Positions 63,239 to 64,000 of a stretch of DNA of 64,000 nt are shown piece after piece. The stretch is taken from assembly GCF_900104255.1 (NCBI RefSeq), contig NZ_FNKZ01000001.1:558001-622000 (forward strand). Direction: 5' to 3'. Each line of letters begins with the position of its first letter. Position 1 is the first letter of the stretch. The translations under genes and the position numbers were made by a program. The stretch is from Pseudoxanthomonas sp. CF385. Its GTDB lineage: Bacteria > Pseudomonadota > Gammaproteobacteria > Xanthomonadales > Xanthomonadaceae. The notes beneath the pieces were generated by a model. That model made no database searches. It saw only the letters and a list, made by a program, of their open reading frames with translations, and was not told the DNA's origin.

Positions 63239-63601
63239 ATGAGCGATGCCGCATTCGATAGCCGGCTTCAGCGCGCGCTCGCGCTGATCGAGTCCAAGGG
63301 TGTCCGACGCAGTACGGCGGCGCCGCCGATGTACCGGCTTTTCTGGAAGATGGGCCTGAAGGTGCCTCCGCCGCTGATGGCGGGCTTCTTCTCGGTCGCC
63401 CTGCTGATGGGGGGATTCTTCGGTCTGTTCTGGGGCCTGGTGATGTGGGCGCTGATGTGGACGCGCACCGGCATGCCGGCGTCCGCCGCGGTGCTCACCT
63501 CGCTGCTGGCGGGCGTACTGTTCGGCCTGCTCATGGCCGCCGTGCTGCGCGCGCAGGCCCGGCACAAGGGCATCCCGGTCTGGAAGGACATCTCGCCCTG
63601 A
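63239..63601 (+). CDS. DUF6404-family membrane protein
   Basis: 120 residues. A soluble N-terminus (FDSRLQRALALIESKGVRRSTAAPPMYRLFWKMGLKVPPPLMAGF) is followed by two membrane segments (GFFSVALLMGGFFGLFWGLVMWALMW; AAVLTSLLAGVLFGLLMAAVL). It starts six bases after the P-II stop with no ribosome binding site of its own, so it is probably translationally coupled to that gene. Function unknown. Confidence 0.8.
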   Translation: MSDAAFDSRLQRALALIESKGVRRSTAAPPMYRLFWKMGLKVPPPLMAGFFSVALLMGGFFGLFWGLVMWALMWTRTGMPASAAVLTSLLAGVLFGLLMAAVLRAQARHKGIPVWKDISP

Positions 63602-63652
63602 GTGCGGCGCGCCTTCGTGCGCGGGAGTACGGGCGTCGGAAAGCAGAAACAA

Positions 63653-63678
63653 GAAAGCCCCGCGAGCGCGGGGCTTTC
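63653..63678. terminator. Bidirectional terminator between the DUF6404 gene and speE
   Basis: Perfect 11-bp stem GAAAGCCCCGC / GCGGGGCTTTC with a GAGC loop, the T-containing arm on each strand. It is placed between convergent genes. Confidence 0.8.
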
Positions 63679-63698
63679 CGTGTCAGGCACCGATGGGC

Positions 63699-64000
63699 TT
63701 ATTCGCCCAGCGCCTTCGCCACGAACGGCGGCGCCACCAGCACGCCCGTGTGCAGGTGGGCGGTGTAATACAGGGTGTCGAAGGGCTTGGTCGACGCATC
63801 CGCCTGGCGGAACGCGAAGTCCGCGCCGGCCTGCTTGCTGGCGACCGTCACGCTCCACCAGCCGGTGGGATAGCACGGCTGCGGGAACGGCAGCGTCTTG
63901 AACGACTGGAAGCCGGCCTTGCCCATCTCCGCGCGCATGTCCTTGATCAGGTCCAGCAGCGCGAGCGGCGATTCGGACTGCTGCACCAGCAGGCCGTCCG
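63699..64000 (-). CDS. speE: Spermidine synthase, C-terminal part (5' end beyond the window)
   Basis: The frame is open to the window edge; the visible ~100 residues read VQQSESPLALLDLIKDMRAEM, then FPQPCYPTGWWSVTVASK and a C-terminal YYTAHLHTGVLVAPPFVAKALGE. The QSESP, YPTGWW and YYxxxxH segments are the conserved C-terminal features of bacterial spermidine synthases. The enzyme transfers an aminopropyl group from decarboxylated SAM to putrescine. Confidence 0.9.
   Translation of the reverse strand, partial: DGLLVQQSESPLALLDLIKDMRAEMGKAGFQSFKTLPFPQPCYPTGWWSVTVASKQAGADFAFRQADASTKPFDTLYYTAHLHTGVLVAPPFVAKALGE

Overview
The window is a GC-rich proteobacterial chromosome segment. Gene content points to the Xanthomonadaceae (Pseudoxanthomonas, Lysobacter, Stenotrophomonas or Xanthomonas relatives): two very large TonB-dependent receptors, a homodimeric-type aceE with no aceF behind it, a MaeB-type malic enzyme, many exported hydrolases, and c-di-GMP and LytTR signalling genes. 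The genus is inference. I saw no rRNA, tRNA, CRISPR array, insertion sequence or integrase.

Layout. 1-5.2 kb: rsgA (cut by the window edge), gltS, a QEGLA-motif putative metallopeptidase, a NarL-type response regulator and an AEC transporter. 5.2-13.8 kb: a hybrid histidine kinase with a DctB-like sensor, divergent from dctA, which is followed by a TonB-dependent receptor and an exported alpha/beta hydrolase. 13.9-21.4 kb: maeB, an exported protein of unknown function, an MDR-family oxidoreductase and an Oar-like TonB-dependent receptor. 21.8-25.1 kb: a partner-switching module (SpoIIE-type phosphatase, RsbW-like kinase, two paralogous STAS proteins). 25.4-28.1 kb: aceE.

28.1-33.3 kb is the main point of interest. 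It is a compact, lower-GC, five-gene minus-strand operon. In transcription order it encodes an XRE regulator, an N6-adenine DNA methyltransferase, a phosphoribosyltransferase-like protein, an ORC/CDC6-like AAA+ ATPase and a protein of unknown function. The genes overlap or nearly touch, and no restriction nuclease is recognisable. I read it as a candidate defence or conflict system. An amber-interrupted gene lies at its right edge.

33.9-43.9 kb holds mostly small or exported proteins: DUF3817, HPP, cupin, a discoidin-domain glycosidase under a LacI-type operator, a lipoprotein, DUF2272, arylamine N-acetyltransferase, polysaccharide deacetylase, DUF1801 and a TonB-C-like protein. 44-51 kb is a signalling cluster: a GGDEF cyclase, a LytS/LytTR pair and a CHASE-PAS-GGDEF-EAL protein. 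51.1-54.6 kb has CHAD, a small RHH-like protein behind a perfect palindrome, a hydrolase, VOC and AraC genes. 54.6-58.7 kb is the glyoxylate shunt, with a LysR regulator divergent from aceB-aceA and palindromes between them. 58.8-64 kb: S9 peptidase, comM, ubiK, a P-II gene, DUF6404 and the end of speE.

A functional theme is C4/C2 organic-acid metabolism: dicarboxylate sensing and uptake (DctB-like kinase, DctA), malate to pyruvate (MaeB), pyruvate to acetyl-CoA (AceE) and the glyoxylate shunt (AceB, AceA). Several intergenic palindromes look like operators for local regulators.
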